Below are positions 1 through 8,807 of a stretch of DNA of 64,000 nt, piece by piece (positions within the stretch are counted from its first letter, which is position 1; each line of letters opens with the position of its first letter). The notes beneath the pieces were generated by a model. That model was not told where the DNA came from. It was given only the letters and a program-made list of their open reading frames with translations, and did not search any database. The DNA comes from Alphaproteobacteria bacterium (GTDB lineage Bacteria > Pseudomonadota > Alphaproteobacteria > Micropepsales > Micropepsaceae), in NCBI GenBank assembly GCA_947475445.1, contig CANJLC010000001.1, forward strand, positions 62,001 to 126,000. The letters run 5' to 3'. The position numbers and the translations under genes were made by a program.

Positions 1-67
1 CCTGCCGCAAAGCGCCGATGCGGCCGCTGCCCTGCGCCTCCAGTTGCAGCAGGCGATGCAGCCATGA
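1..67 (+). CDS. 3' end of an upstream CDS, possibly the ABC transporter substrate-binding protein (partial)
   Basis: Open frame from base 2 reads ...LPQSADAAAALRLQLQQAMQP* with the stop overlapping the ATG of the FecCD permease; function inferred only from operon position. Confidence 0.5.
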   Translation, partial: LPQSADAAAALRLQLQQAMQP

Positions 68-1029
68 CAAAAATAATCCTTGTACTGACTATTTTGGTGG
101 CGGCCGCCTTTGCCGCCTCTCTCCTGGCGGGCCGCATCTGGCTGCCCCCCGCCGACATACTGTCGGGCAAAAGCGGGCTCACCTCCTTGATCGTGATGGA
201 TATTCGCCTGCCGCGCACCATCCTCGCCCTGCTGACCGGACTGACGCTGGGCCTCAGTGGCGCCGTGCTGCAAGGCCTGACGCGCAACCCGCTGGCCGAG
301 CCGGGCCTGCTGGGCGTCTCCACTGGCGCCGCATTGGGCGCAGTGATCGCGATCTATTTTGGCGTCACCGCCATTTCTTCACTTGCGGGCCCGCTGTTCG
401 GTCTCGCCGGAGCCTTTCTCGCTTGCACACTGACCTTCGCGCTTGGCCGCGGCGGCACCATCGCGCTGATCCTCGCAGGTGCCGCCGTCTCGAGCCTTAC
501 GGCTGCTGGCATTGCGCTGGCGCTCAACTTCGCGCCCAACCCCTATGCCGCCTATGAAATCATGAGCTGGCTGCTGGGCTCGCTGGCCGACAAGAGCTGG
601 GACCAGGTCCTTCTCGCGGCGCCCTTTATCATCCTGGGCGGCTTTCTTCTCTCCACCACCGGCCGCGCTCTCGACGCTCTGTCCCTGGGCGAAGCACAGG
701 CGCAAAGCCTCGGCATCCAAATGAACCGGTTGCAGCTGACGGTTATTCTCGGCACCGCGCTGGCCGTGGGCGCCGCCGTTTCGGTGACTGGCGCCATCGG
801 ATTCATCGGATTGGTCGCGCCGCATCTGGTGCGGCCTTTCGTGGGTCATCAGCCCAGCCGCATTCTCGCGCCCTCAGCCTTGGGCGGCGCGCTTCTTCTC
901 CTGCTGGCGGATATCGCGGTGCGCGAAATCCATCTGGGTCCTGAAATCAAGCTGGGTGTTTTCACCAGCCTGATCGGCGCGCCCTTTTTCTTCTGGCTTG
1001 TGCTGCGCCTGCCGGGGAAATCGCCATGA
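64..1029 (+). CDS. FecCD/BtuC-family iron-siderophore/cobalamin ABC transporter permease
   Basis: Hydrophobic multi-TM ORF with RLPRTILALLTGLTLGLSGAVLQGLTRNPLAEPGLLGVSTGAALGA and GFIGLVAPHLVRPFVGHQPSRILAPSALGGALLLLLADI, typical of FecCD permeases. Confidence 0.93.
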   Translation: MTKIILVLTILVAAAFAASLLAGRIWLPPADILSGKSGLTSLIVMDIRLPRTILALLTGLTLGLSGAVLQGLTRNPLAEPGLLGVSTGAALGAVIAIYFGVTAISSLAGPLFGLAGAFLACTLTFALGRGGTIALILAGAAVSSLTAAGIALALNFAPNPYAAYEIMSWLLGSLADKSWDQVLLAAPFIILGGFLLSTTGRALDALSLGEAQAQSLGIQMNRLQLTVILGTALAVGAAVSVTGAIGFIGLVAPHLVRPFVGHQPSRILAPSALGGALLLLLADIAVREIHLGPEIKLGVFTSLIGAPFFFWLVLRLPGKSP

Positions 1030-1781
1030 CGTTTCTCATGGCCGAACATGTCAGCGTGACGCGGGGCGGGCACCCCATCCTGCAGGACGTTTGCTTTGAG
1101 GCGGGCGCCGGCGATTTTATTGCCGTGATCGGACCCAACGGCGCGGGCAAATCCACTTTGCTGTCGGCGCTGGCGGGCCTGATCCAGCCGTCCAAAGGCG
1201 ATGTCAGCCTGGACGGCATCAATCTCGCGCGCATCCCGCTCAAGGCACTGGCACAGCGCCGCGCCTACCTGCCGCAAAATCCCATTTGTGAATGGCCGCT
1301 TTCGGTGGAGCGGCTTGTGGCGCTGGGCCTGACGCCGCAATTGCCGGCCTTCGGCGGCCTGCCGGACGCCTTCGAACCCGCCATCACCAAAGCCCTGCAA
1401 TCCTGTGATCTCACGGATCGCCGCCTCCAGCCGGTGAACACCCTGTCGGGCGGTGAATTGTCCCGCGCCATGCTGGCCCGCGCTTTGGTGGGTGAACCGG
1501 AAATACTGATCGTGGATGAGCCGGTGACGGGACTTGATCCCCGCCATGCCCTGGACTGCGCCCGGCGGCTGGCGGCCTATGCCGCGGAAGGAAAGCTGGT
1601 GATTGCCTCGCTGCATGACCTCACCCTGGCCGCGCGTTTTGCCCACCGCATCGTCGCCCTCAAGGGCGGCCGGGTAGCGGGCGAGGGGGCACTCACCTCC
1701 GGCCTGATCGGGCAGGTCTTTGACGTGGAAGCCCACATCTATGGCGCGGGCGCTGATGCCACCGTCGCCATATTGCGCTAG
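1026..1781 (+). CDS. ABC transporter ATP-binding protein (FecE/HmuV type)
   Basis: Walker A GPNGAGKST, signature LSGGELSRAMLARAL, Walker B ILIVDEP; overlaps the permease by 4 bp. Confidence 0.93.
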   Translation: MTFLMAEHVSVTRGGHPILQDVCFEAGAGDFIAVIGPNGAGKSTLLSALAGLIQPSKGDVSLDGINLARIPLKALAQRRAYLPQNPICEWPLSVERLVALGLTPQLPAFGGLPDAFEPAITKALQSCDLTDRRLQPVNTLSGGELSRAMLARALVGEPEILIVDEPVTGLDPRHALDCARRLAAYAAEGKLVIASLHDLTLAARFAHRIVALKGGRVAGEGALTSGLIGQVFDVEAHIYGAGADATVAILR

Positions 1782-1790
1782 TCTGGCGCC

Positions 1791-2156
1791 ATGATGCTTC
1801 TGCGACCGGCCCTGATCCTGCTGCTGAGCGCCACGGCGGCTCATGCGGATTACTTCATGTATGGCCGCTATATCCCCATGGAGGGAAAAGTTGGCCAGGC
1901 TTTAATGTCCGATGCCACCTTCAGCGTGGAAGACATGCCGGAGCGCTGCGTGCCCGAGTGGAAAAGCATCAGCATCGCGGGCGTGCTGCCGCCTGGTCTG
2001 GACATTGCCAACAGTTTTTCCAGCGCCATCGGCGGAACGCCGACCACCGCAGGCGACTGGCCCGTGGTGGTGACCATCCATCAATTGGGCTGCTCGGTCG
2101 GCGATGCCGGCCACTTCGACCGCGCCATCAAGGTCAATTTTCACATAGCGCCATGA
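1791..2156 (+). CDS. Secreted hypothetical protein with a putative Ig-like (He_PIG-type) motif
   Basis: N-terminal signal peptide LLLSATAAHA; LPPGLDI...IGGTPTTAGDWPVVVTI resembles the He_PIG Ig-like signature. Confidence 0.6.
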   Translation: MMLLRPALILLLSATAAHADYFMYGRYIPMEGKVGQALMSDATFSVEDMPERCVPEWKSISIAGVLPPGLDIANSFSSAIGGTPTTAGDWPVVVTIHQLGCSVGDAGHFDRAIKVNFHIAP

Positions 2157-2250
2157 GATTGGTGCGATCTCGCACCATCTTTGTCCGGAACGATAGTGCC
2201 TCTGTGGGTGTTGGATTGTTTTGGCCTTCATCCCAAAGGGGAACTTTATC

Positions 2251-2499
2251 ATGCGGAACTTTTGCGCCGCCGTTGTTGCTGCGGCTCTTCTGACATCATC
2301 TGCCTTTGCCGCCGATGCGCCGCTGGCCGCCGGAAAACCCGCTGGCCTGAGGAAAGCCCAAGGCGAAGGCGATAACACGCTGCTTTTTGCCCTAGGCGTC
2401 GGCGCAGTCATTGCCGGTGTCGTGCTGGTGGCGTCTTCTGGCGGCGACGACAATGCCGGTAGTGGTGGTGCAGTCGTCCCCACCACGTCGAGCAAGTAG
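2251..2499 (+). CDS. Small secreted/membrane hypothetical protein
   Basis: MRNFCAAVVAAALLTSSAFAADAP signal peptide, one hydrophobic helix, Gly/Ser tail; followed by a strong terminator. Confidence 0.6.
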   Translation: MRNFCAAVVAAALLTSSAFAADAPLAAGKPAGLRKAQGEGDNTLLFALGVGAVIAGVVLVASSGGDDNAGSGGAVVPTTSSK

Positions 2500-2516
2500 C
2501 AAACGGCTTTTTATTG

Positions 2517-2549
2517 AAAAAGGGCCATCCCGCCGGGATGGCCCTTTTT
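2517..2549 (+). terminator. Rho-independent terminator (can work in both directions)
   Basis: AAAAAGGGCCATCCCG...CGGGATGGCCCTTTTT near-perfect inverted repeat with flanking A and T tracts. Confidence 0.85.
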
Positions 2550-2630
2550 GATTCGTTTTTCGAAACCATCCCCACAGAAATTCAAGCCTCAAAACGCGGC
2601 GGATCCGCGCGAAATTTTTGCGCCAGTGGC

Positions 2631-2639
2631 TTATCCACA
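2631..2639 (+). promoter_or_regulatory. Candidate DnaA box TTATCCACA upstream of nrdAB
   Basis: Exact match to the consensus DnaA box, just 5' of a TTGACG -35-like hexamer (2652-2657). Confidence 0.4.
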
Positions 2640-2837
2640 GCCCAAAACGCCTTGACGCAACCCTGAATTGGACCACTAGATATGGCGGCTGGGTTCTCTG
2701 ATTTGTCATATTTGTAGGGGTAACTAAGGCATCTGGTGGGTCGAAATCCGATCCGGCCATTGCCCTTTTGTCCCCCTCGGAGAACACGGTTTCCAGCGGA
2801 TCGGCAGTGCCATCCGCACCGTATTTTGGGGGCTTAA

Positions 2838-4802
2838 ATGTCGGCAGTCGGCAAACTTGATTTTCACGGCGATTTTGACGCCAACGGCCAGCTGGTTGAG
2901 ACGCCTTACCGTCCCAGCATGGCGGAGCGCAAAGCCGCTGCGGCCAGGAAGCCTGCGCCCACCCAGGACCGCGCCAAGCCTGTTGTCCATCCGCCCATGC
3001 CTGCGCCGCTGGCGCGCAAGCCCGTGCCATCCGACCTGGTCCTGGACCGTTCGCGCGATGCCCTGCTGACCGCATTCGGCAAGGCGACGCTCACGGACCG
3101 CTATTTGATGCCCGGTGAAAGCTTCCAGGACATGTTCGCCCGTGTTTCCTGCGCCTATGCCGATGACACCACCCATGCCCAGCGCCTCTATGACGCCATG
3201 AGCCAGCTTTGGTTCATGCCCGCCACGCCCATCCTGTCCAATGGCGGCACCAAGCGCGGACTGCCGATTTCCTGCTTCCTCAATGATGTTTCGGATTCGC
3301 TGGACGGCATCGTTGGCACCTGGAACGAGAATGTCGCCCTGGCCTCCAATGGCGGCGGCATCGGCACCTATTGGGGCAAGGTCCGCTCCATCGGCGAAAA
3401 AGTGAAAACCGGCCAGACCAGCGGCATCATTCCCTTCATCCATGTGATGGACGGCCTCACCCTCGCCATCAGCCAGGGCTCGCTGCGCCGTGGCTCGGCC
3501 GCGGTTTATCTCGACATCACCCATCCGGAAATCGAGGAATTCCTGGAGATCCGCAAGGCCAGCGGCGACTTCAACCGCAAGGGCCTGAACCTGCATCACG
3601 GCATCAACATCACCGACGAATTCATGGTGGCAGTGCGTGATGGCCTGATGTTCGGCCTCAAGAGCCCCAAGACCGGCGAAGTGCTGCGCGAGGTCAATGC
3701 CCGCCAGCTCTGGCAGCGCATCCTGGAAACCCGCCTGCAGACCGGTGAACCCTATATCCTGAACATTGACGCCGTGAACCGGGCGCTGCCCAAGCACCAG
3801 CGCGAGCTGGGCCTGAAGGTCAACACCTCCAATCTGTGCAGCGAAATCACCCTGCCCACGGGCATCGACCATGACGGCAAGGACCGCACCGCTGTTTGCT
3901 GCCTGTCCTCCCTGAATATCGAGACCTGGGACCTGTGGAACGAAGACCCCACCTTTGTCGAAGATGTGCTGCGCATGCTCGACAATGTCCTGACGGATTT
4001 CATTGAAACCGCGCCCGACAGCATGGCGCGCGCCAAGTATAGCGCCCTGCGGGAACGTTCGGTCGGCCTGGGCGTGATGGGTTTCCACTCCTTCCTGCAG
4101 TCCAAGGGCATTCCCATGGAAAGCGCCATGGCCAAATCCTGGAACCTGCGCATCTTCAAGAAGATACGCCGGGAAGCGGATGCGGCGTCTTATATCCTGG
4201 CCGAAGAACGAGGTGCCTGCCCGGATGCCGAAGAGCGCGGCATGAAAGCCCGCTTCAGCCACAAGATCGCCATTGCCCCCACCGCATCGATCTCGATCAT
4301 CTGCGGCGGCACCAGCGCCTGCGTCGAACCGATCCCGGCCAATGTCTATACCCACAAGACCCTGTCGGGCGCTTTCTCCGTCCGCAATCCCTACCTGCAG
4401 GAAGTGTTGGCCACAAAGGGCGCCGACACGCCCGAGACCTGGGCCTCCATTGTGGAACAGGAAGGTTCGGTCCAGCACCTGGATTGCCTGTCGGAGGATG
4501 AGAAACTGGTCTTCCGCACGGCGTTCGAAATTGACCAGCGCTGGATCATCGAACTGGCGGCCGACCGCACGCCCTTCATCTGCCAGAGCCAGTCGCTCAA
4601 CCTCTTCCTGCCCGCCGATATCGACAAGTGGGACCTGCACATGCTGCACTGGACGGCGTGGGAGCGCGGCATCAAGAGCCTGTATTACTGCCGCTCCAAA
4701 TCCATCAGCCGCGCCGGCTTTGCCGGCCAGCTGGAAAAGAAGGCCAAGGGCGCTGCCGCTGTGCAGAAAACCGATTATGAAGAGTGCCTGGCATGTCAGT
4801 AG
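2838..4802 (+). CDS. nrdA: Ribonucleoside-diphosphate reductase class I, alpha subunit
   Basis: MPATPILSNGGTKRGLPISCFLNDVSDSLDGI, NLCSEITLP, C-terminal ECLACQ; followed by nrdB. Confidence 0.95.
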   Translation: MSAVGKLDFHGDFDANGQLVETPYRPSMAERKAAAARKPAPTQDRAKPVVHPPMPAPLARKPVPSDLVLDRSRDALLTAFGKATLTDRYLMPGESFQDMFARVSCAYADDTTHAQRLYDAMSQLWFMPATPILSNGGTKRGLPISCFLNDVSDSLDGIVGTWNENVALASNGGGIGTYWGKVRSIGEKVKTGQTSGIIPFIHVMDGLTLAISQGSLRRGSAAVYLDITHPEIEEFLEIRKASGDFNRKGLNLHHGINITDEFMVAVRDGLMFGLKSPKTGEVLREVNARQLWQRILETRLQTGEPYILNIDAVNRALPKHQRELGLKVNTSNLCSEITLPTGIDHDGKDRTAVCCLSSLNIETWDLWNEDPTFVEDVLRMLDNVLTDFIETAPDSMARAKYSALRERSVGLGVMGFHSFLQSKGIPMESAMAKSWNLRIFKKIRREADAASYILAEERGACPDAEERGMKARFSHKIAIAPTASISIICGGTSACVEPIPANVYTHKTLSGAFSVRNPYLQEVLATKGADTPETWASIVEQEGSVQHLDCLSEDEKLVFRTAFEIDQRWIIELAADRTPFICQSQSLNLFLPADIDKWDLHMLHWTAWERGIKSLYYCRSKSISRAGFAGQLEKKAKGAAAVQKTDYEECLACQ

Positions 4803-5881
4803 ACTTCGGAAAAATCGATCCGCGCACCCTGATCGGCAAGGGCAGCATCGGGCTGCTCAATTCCAGCGGCACTTATGACATCACCCGCTATCCCTGGGCC
4901 TATGATTGCTGGAAACGCCAGCAGCAGACCCACTGGATGGGCGAGGAAGTGCCGCTGGGCGCCGACATCAAGGACTGGCAGTCGGGCCGCCTCAGCGATT
5001 CCGAAAAGAATTTGCTGACGCAGATTTTCCGCTTCTTCACCCAGTCCGACGTGGAAGTGGGCGACAATTACCTCAAGCGCTACATCCCCATTTTCCAGCC
5101 GCTGGAAGTGCAGATGATGATGGCCGCCTTCACAAACATGGAGACGGTGCATATCGACGCCTATGCGCTGCTGCTCAAGACCCTGGGCATGCCCCAGACC
5201 GAGTTCGAGGCCTTCCGCGACTATGCCGAGATGAAGGCCAAGGCCGATTACATGCATACCTTCGGCGTGGGCACCTGCGCCGACGTGGCCCGTACCCTGG
5301 CCATGTTTGGCTCCTTCACCGAAGGCATGTCGCTGTTCGCCAGCTTCGCCATGCTGCTGAACTTCCCCCGCCACAACAAGATGAACGGCATGGGCCAGGT
5401 CGTGTCCTGGTCGGTGCGCGACGAAAGCCTGCACTGCGAAGGCATCACCAAGCTCTACCACGCCTGGAACGACGAGACCGGCTGCGTTACCAAGGCGGTC
5501 CAGGACGACATCATCGATGTCGCCAAGACCATGGTGAAGCTGGAAGAGGGCTTCATCGACCTTGCCTTCAACATGGGCGAGATCAAGGGCATGACCCCGG
5601 ACAGCATCAAGACTTATGTCCACTACATTGCCGACTGGCGCCTGACGCAGCTCAAGCTGTCGCCCGTGTTCGGCAATTTCGAAGCCACGGAAAATGGCTA
5701 CAAGCAGATCAAGTCCCACCCGCTGCCCTGGCTGGTGGAAATTCTCAACGGTGTCGAGCACGCCAACTTCTTCGAGCAGCGCGCCACCGAATATTCCAAG
5801 GGCGCCACCAGCGGCTCCTGGGATGGCGAAGCCGGCGTCTGGTCGCAGTTCGACAAAAGAAATAACCTGGCTGCGGAATAG
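4793..5881 (+). CDS. nrdB: Ribonucleoside-diphosphate reductase class I, beta subunit
   Basis: METVHIDAY (metal ligands and radical Tyr), VRDESLHCEG; overlaps nrdA by 10 bp (ORF could also start at 4784). Confidence 0.95.
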   Translation: MSVDFGKIDPRTLIGKGSIGLLNSSGTYDITRYPWAYDCWKRQQQTHWMGEEVPLGADIKDWQSGRLSDSEKNLLTQIFRFFTQSDVEVGDNYLKRYIPIFQPLEVQMMMAAFTNMETVHIDAYALLLKTLGMPQTEFEAFRDYAEMKAKADYMHTFGVGTCADVARTLAMFGSFTEGMSLFASFAMLLNFPRHNKMNGMGQVVSWSVRDESLHCEGITKLYHAWNDETGCVTKAVQDDIIDVAKTMVKLEEGFIDLAFNMGEIKGMTPDSIKTYVHYIADWRLTQLKLSPVFGNFEATENGYKQIKSHPLPWLVEILNGVEHANFFEQRATEYSKGATSGSWDGEAGVWSQFDKRNNLAAE

Positions 5882-5884
5882 TCT

Positions 5885-6466
5885 TCAGGCCGGCGAACTC
5901 ACATCATTGCCGGTGTTGGTGATGATGGCCGGTTGAAAGTCCCAGCCGCGCAACAGCTTCAGCGCCGCTTCGAGTGCGTCCTTGACCGTGCCGCGCTTGA
6001 TGGCGTCCAGCATCTGCTCGGTGTTGAGCAGGGTGGTGGCGGCCTGGAAACCGCGCGGACCTGGCAGGGAGAGGAACATCGGGATCGAATTCATGATCCC
6101 GGTCACCACGAAATCCTGGAACCATTTTTGCCGCACGATCCGGCCCGGATTGTCCACCAGCATCAGGCCGATGCCGGTGCAGAACCCAAAATGCTCCGGA
6201 ATGCCTTCGGTCTCGATTTGCGCCAACACGCCCGATTTGTCGGGGCGCCAATCCTCGCTGAAAATCTCCACCGTGCGCCATGCGCAAAAGAAGCTGCGGC
6301 AGACGGGCGGCCTTGTTTCGTAAATTGCGCAGCCGCCGCCCGCGCAATGCCGACAGGCCGCGCTGGATACCTTCTGAATCTCGGGTTTGTCGATATTGGG
6401 CAGCACGCAACAGACAGTGCAGTCCCCGCACGTCCGCCCCGCCACCAGTGTCATTCCATCCCACAT
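5885..6466 (-). CDS. YkgJ-family cysteine-cluster protein
   Basis: CGDCTVCC...CRHCAGGGCAIYETRPPVCRSFFC cysteine pattern. Confidence 0.8.
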   Translation of the reverse strand: MWDGMTLVAGRTCGDCTVCCVLPNIDKPEIQKVSSAACRHCAGGGCAIYETRPPVCRSFFCAWRTVEIFSEDWRPDKSGVLAQIETEGIPEHFGFCTGIGLMLVDNPGRIVRQKWFQDFVVTGIMNSIPMFLSLPGPRGFQAATTLLNTEQMLDAIKRGTVKDALEAALKLLRGWDFQPAIITNTGNDVSSPA

Positions 6467-6475
6467 CGGCCGAGC

Positions 6476-6721
6476 CTATCGCAGCAAGGCGCGGAAGGCG
6501 CGGTCCTGTTTCAACGAGGCTTCGCGCGACATGGCCTTGTTACGGGTGCGATACTTCTCGGCATAGACCAGCGACCACACCCGGCCCCGCGTGGTCTTGG
6601 CCCCCTTGCCGCCGCCATTATGCTCGGCCAGCCGCCGGTCCAGATCCAGCGTCCAGCCCACATAAGTGATTGTGCGGCCATCCGGATTTCGTGTTTTCAA
6701 GACATAGACAAAAGCGGGCAT
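6476..6721 (-). CDS. GIY-YIG nuclease family protein (UPF0213/YhbQ type)
   Basis: MPAFVYVLKT...ITYVGWTLDLDRRLAEHNGG...WSLVYAEKY...AMSREASLKQ; start trimmed from 6868 to the conserved N-terminus at 6721. Confidence 0.85.
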   Translation of the reverse strand: MPAFVYVLKTRNPDGRTITYVGWTLDLDRRLAEHNGGGKGAKTTRGRVWSLVYAEKYRTRNKAMSREASLKQDRAFRALLR

Positions 6722-6832
6722 GGGCGTTTGTCCCGCGATTTGCACAAGGCTGGCAAGTCCCGCGCGCGGGCAGCGCGCAAGCAGAAAAAGTAAAATCCGC
6801 TTGTGCGGCGATGGCCCCGTGTCTATATGCTT

Positions 6833-6855
6833 GCCTAAGCAATCATTGTTCAGGC
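6833..6855. promoter_or_regulatory. Candidate MarR operator dyad
   Basis: GCCTaagCAATcATTGttcAGGC, imperfect palindrome 34 bp upstream of the marR start. Confidence 0.45.
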
Positions 6856-6888
6856 AGTGATTAGCCACACAGTCTCCGGGGTTTTTCC

Positions 6889-7380
6889 ATGCCGCCCTTT
6901 TACCGCGCCGGCCAGTACGGCATGAAAAACTCGGTCGGCTACATGATCCGCCGCACCGGCAACATGGTGCTGCCCCAGATGGAAGCGCTGTTCGGCGACG
7001 CGGATCTCACCTTTTCGCAATGGACCGTGTTGATGTCCCTGCGGGAATGGAAGCAGTCAACCTCCGCCGATATCGCCCGTCACATCTGCCATGACGCCGG
7101 ATCGCTCACCCGCATGCTGGACCAACTGGAAAAGCGCGGCCTCATTGCCCGCCTGCGCAGCGAGTCGGACCGGCGCGTGCTGAAATTGACCCTGACGCCC
7201 AAAGGCCTTGCCCTGGTCGAAAGCGTGCTGCCCCGGGTGGTGAATTTCTGGAACGGCCTGCTGGGTGATTTCAGCCACACGGAAATCAGGAATCTGATCA
7301 AGCTTCTGGCCCGCCTGACGGCTGCAGCGGAAGGCGGAGCCGACACCAAAAGCCGCACACGCTTGCGGCGCGGAAAGTAA
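6889..7380 (+). CDS. MarR-family transcriptional regulator
   Basis: DLTFSQWTVLMSLRE...SADIARHICHDAGSLTRMLDQLEKRGLIARLRSESDRRVLKLTLTPKG. Confidence 0.93.
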   Translation: MPPFYRAGQYGMKNSVGYMIRRTGNMVLPQMEALFGDADLTFSQWTVLMSLREWKQSTSADIARHICHDAGSLTRMLDQLEKRGLIARLRSESDRRVLKLTLTPKGLALVESVLPRVVNFWNGLLGDFSHTEIRNLIKLLARLTAAAEGGADTKSRTRLRRGK

Positions 7381-7381
7381 C

Positions 7382-8803
7382 ATGAAAAAATTTCTCTCTC
7401 TTTTTCCGGCCCTGCTGCTCAGCGCTTGCGTCGCCGCGCCGCCCACCACGCCGCAAGTCAAGGAAGTGGCGCCGCAAACGCTGGGCCTTGGCAGCGCCGC
7501 CGCGCCACGCTTCTCCGACGAATGGTGGAAAGCCTTTCACGATCCCCAAGTTGACCGGCTTGCCGCGCTCCTGGTCCAGGACAATCCCACACTGGCTGCC
7601 GCGATGGCCCGCATCCGCGCCGCGCAATCGCAGTTTTCCAGCGCCCAGGCGCAAGACATGCCCCGCCTGACCCTGGATGGGCAGGACCAGCGCGATCTTC
7701 TCTCCAAGGATTACATCATACCGCCGCCTTATGCGGGCACCTATCGCTGGTTCGGGCAGGTGGAAGCCAATCTCACCTGGAATCTGGATTTCTGGGGCAA
7801 GCAGGCTGACCTGATCGCCAGGGCGCGCAGCACTTCCGAAGCCGCTGCGCTGGATGCGCAGGCGGCGCGGCTGGCCCTGTCAGGCGCTTTCGCACAGACT
7901 TACATCAATCTCTATCTCGCCCATGTCGAAGGCGACATCGCCGATTCCACGCTCGCGGAGCGCGACGAGATTCTCAAGCTCACCCAAAGCCGCTTTGACG
8001 CTGGCCTGGAAAATGCCTCGGCGGTGGAACAGGCCAAGACGCTGGTGGCGCTGGCGCGCGTCAATCAACGCCGTGTCGCGGCCCAACGAGACATGGATAT
8101 TCACGCCATCGCTGCGCTGACGGGGCAGGGCGCCAGCGCTTATGCCACGATCACGCGGCCCACGCCCGATTTGGATACGGCGCTTCCGCTGCCCGATGCG
8201 CTTCCCGCCGACCTGCTCAGCCGCCGCCCCGACATCCTGGCGGCGCGCGCCCGGGTGGAAGCGGCCGCCAAGGGCCGTGAGGCGGCGCATGCTGCCTTCT
8301 ATCCCGACATCAACCTGGCAGCGTTCGCTGGTTTCCAGGCTATCGGTCTTTCCAATCTGCTCTCTGCCGACGCCTTCACCATGGGCGTGGGCCCCGCCAT
8401 CCATCTGCCGATATTCGACGCCGGCAAGATCCGCGCAGATTATGCCGGCGCCACGGCCGAGCTTGATGTCGCGGTGGCCGATTATAACGGCGCCGTGTTG
8501 AACGCGATCAAGCAGACCGCCGATGCCATGACACAGGTGACAAGCCTCGCCGGCCAGCGCGGCGACCAGCAGGGGGCGCTGGACAGCGCCACCCGCGCCT
8601 TCAAGCTGGCGGAAGAACGTTACAGACTCGGCCTGTCAGGCCAGATCCAGATGTTGACGGCCGAGGCCACGTTGCTGACCGCCCGCGAGCAGATGGCCAC
8701 GCTGACGGCACAGAGCGCCACCCAGCGCATCACTTTGCTTCTTTCCGTCGGCGGCGGTTTCAACCCCGCATCCACCCAAACTGCCAGTGCCACACAGGAC
8801 TAA
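7382..8803 (+). CDS. Efflux outer-membrane lipoprotein (NodT/OprM family)
   Basis: Lipobox LLLSACVA; DEWWKAFHDPQVDRLAALLVQDNPTLAAAMARIRAAQSQ; TolC-type repeats. Confidence 0.92.
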   Translation: MKKFLSLFPALLLSACVAAPPTTPQVKEVAPQTLGLGSAAAPRFSDEWWKAFHDPQVDRLAALLVQDNPTLAAAMARIRAAQSQFSSAQAQDMPRLTLDGQDQRDLLSKDYIIPPPYAGTYRWFGQVEANLTWNLDFWGKQADLIARARSTSEAAALDAQAARLALSGAFAQTYINLYLAHVEGDIADSTLAERDEILKLTQSRFDAGLENASAVEQAKTLVALARVNQRRVAAQRDMDIHAIAALTGQGASAYATITRPTPDLDTALPLPDALPADLLSRRPDILAARARVEAAAKGREAAHAAFYPDINLAAFAGFQAIGLSNLLSADAFTMGVGPAIHLPIFDAGKIRADYAGATAELDVAVADYNGAVLNAIKQTADAMTQVTSLAGQRGDQQGALDSATRAFKLAEERYRLGLSGQIQMLTAEATLLTAREQMATLTAQSATQRITLLLSVGGGFNPASTQTASATQD

Positions 8804-8807
8804 TGCC

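Noticed and set aside
2671-2690. Possible NrdR box (CCACTAGATATGG) upstream of nrdA
   Set aside because: Too few matches to the palindromic NrdR consensus and no second box at the expected spacing.
2724-4649. 641-aa antisense ORF over nrdA
   Set aside because: Shadow ORF from GC-rich codon structure; the + strand encodes unmistakable NrdA and the antisense product has no recognisable domain.
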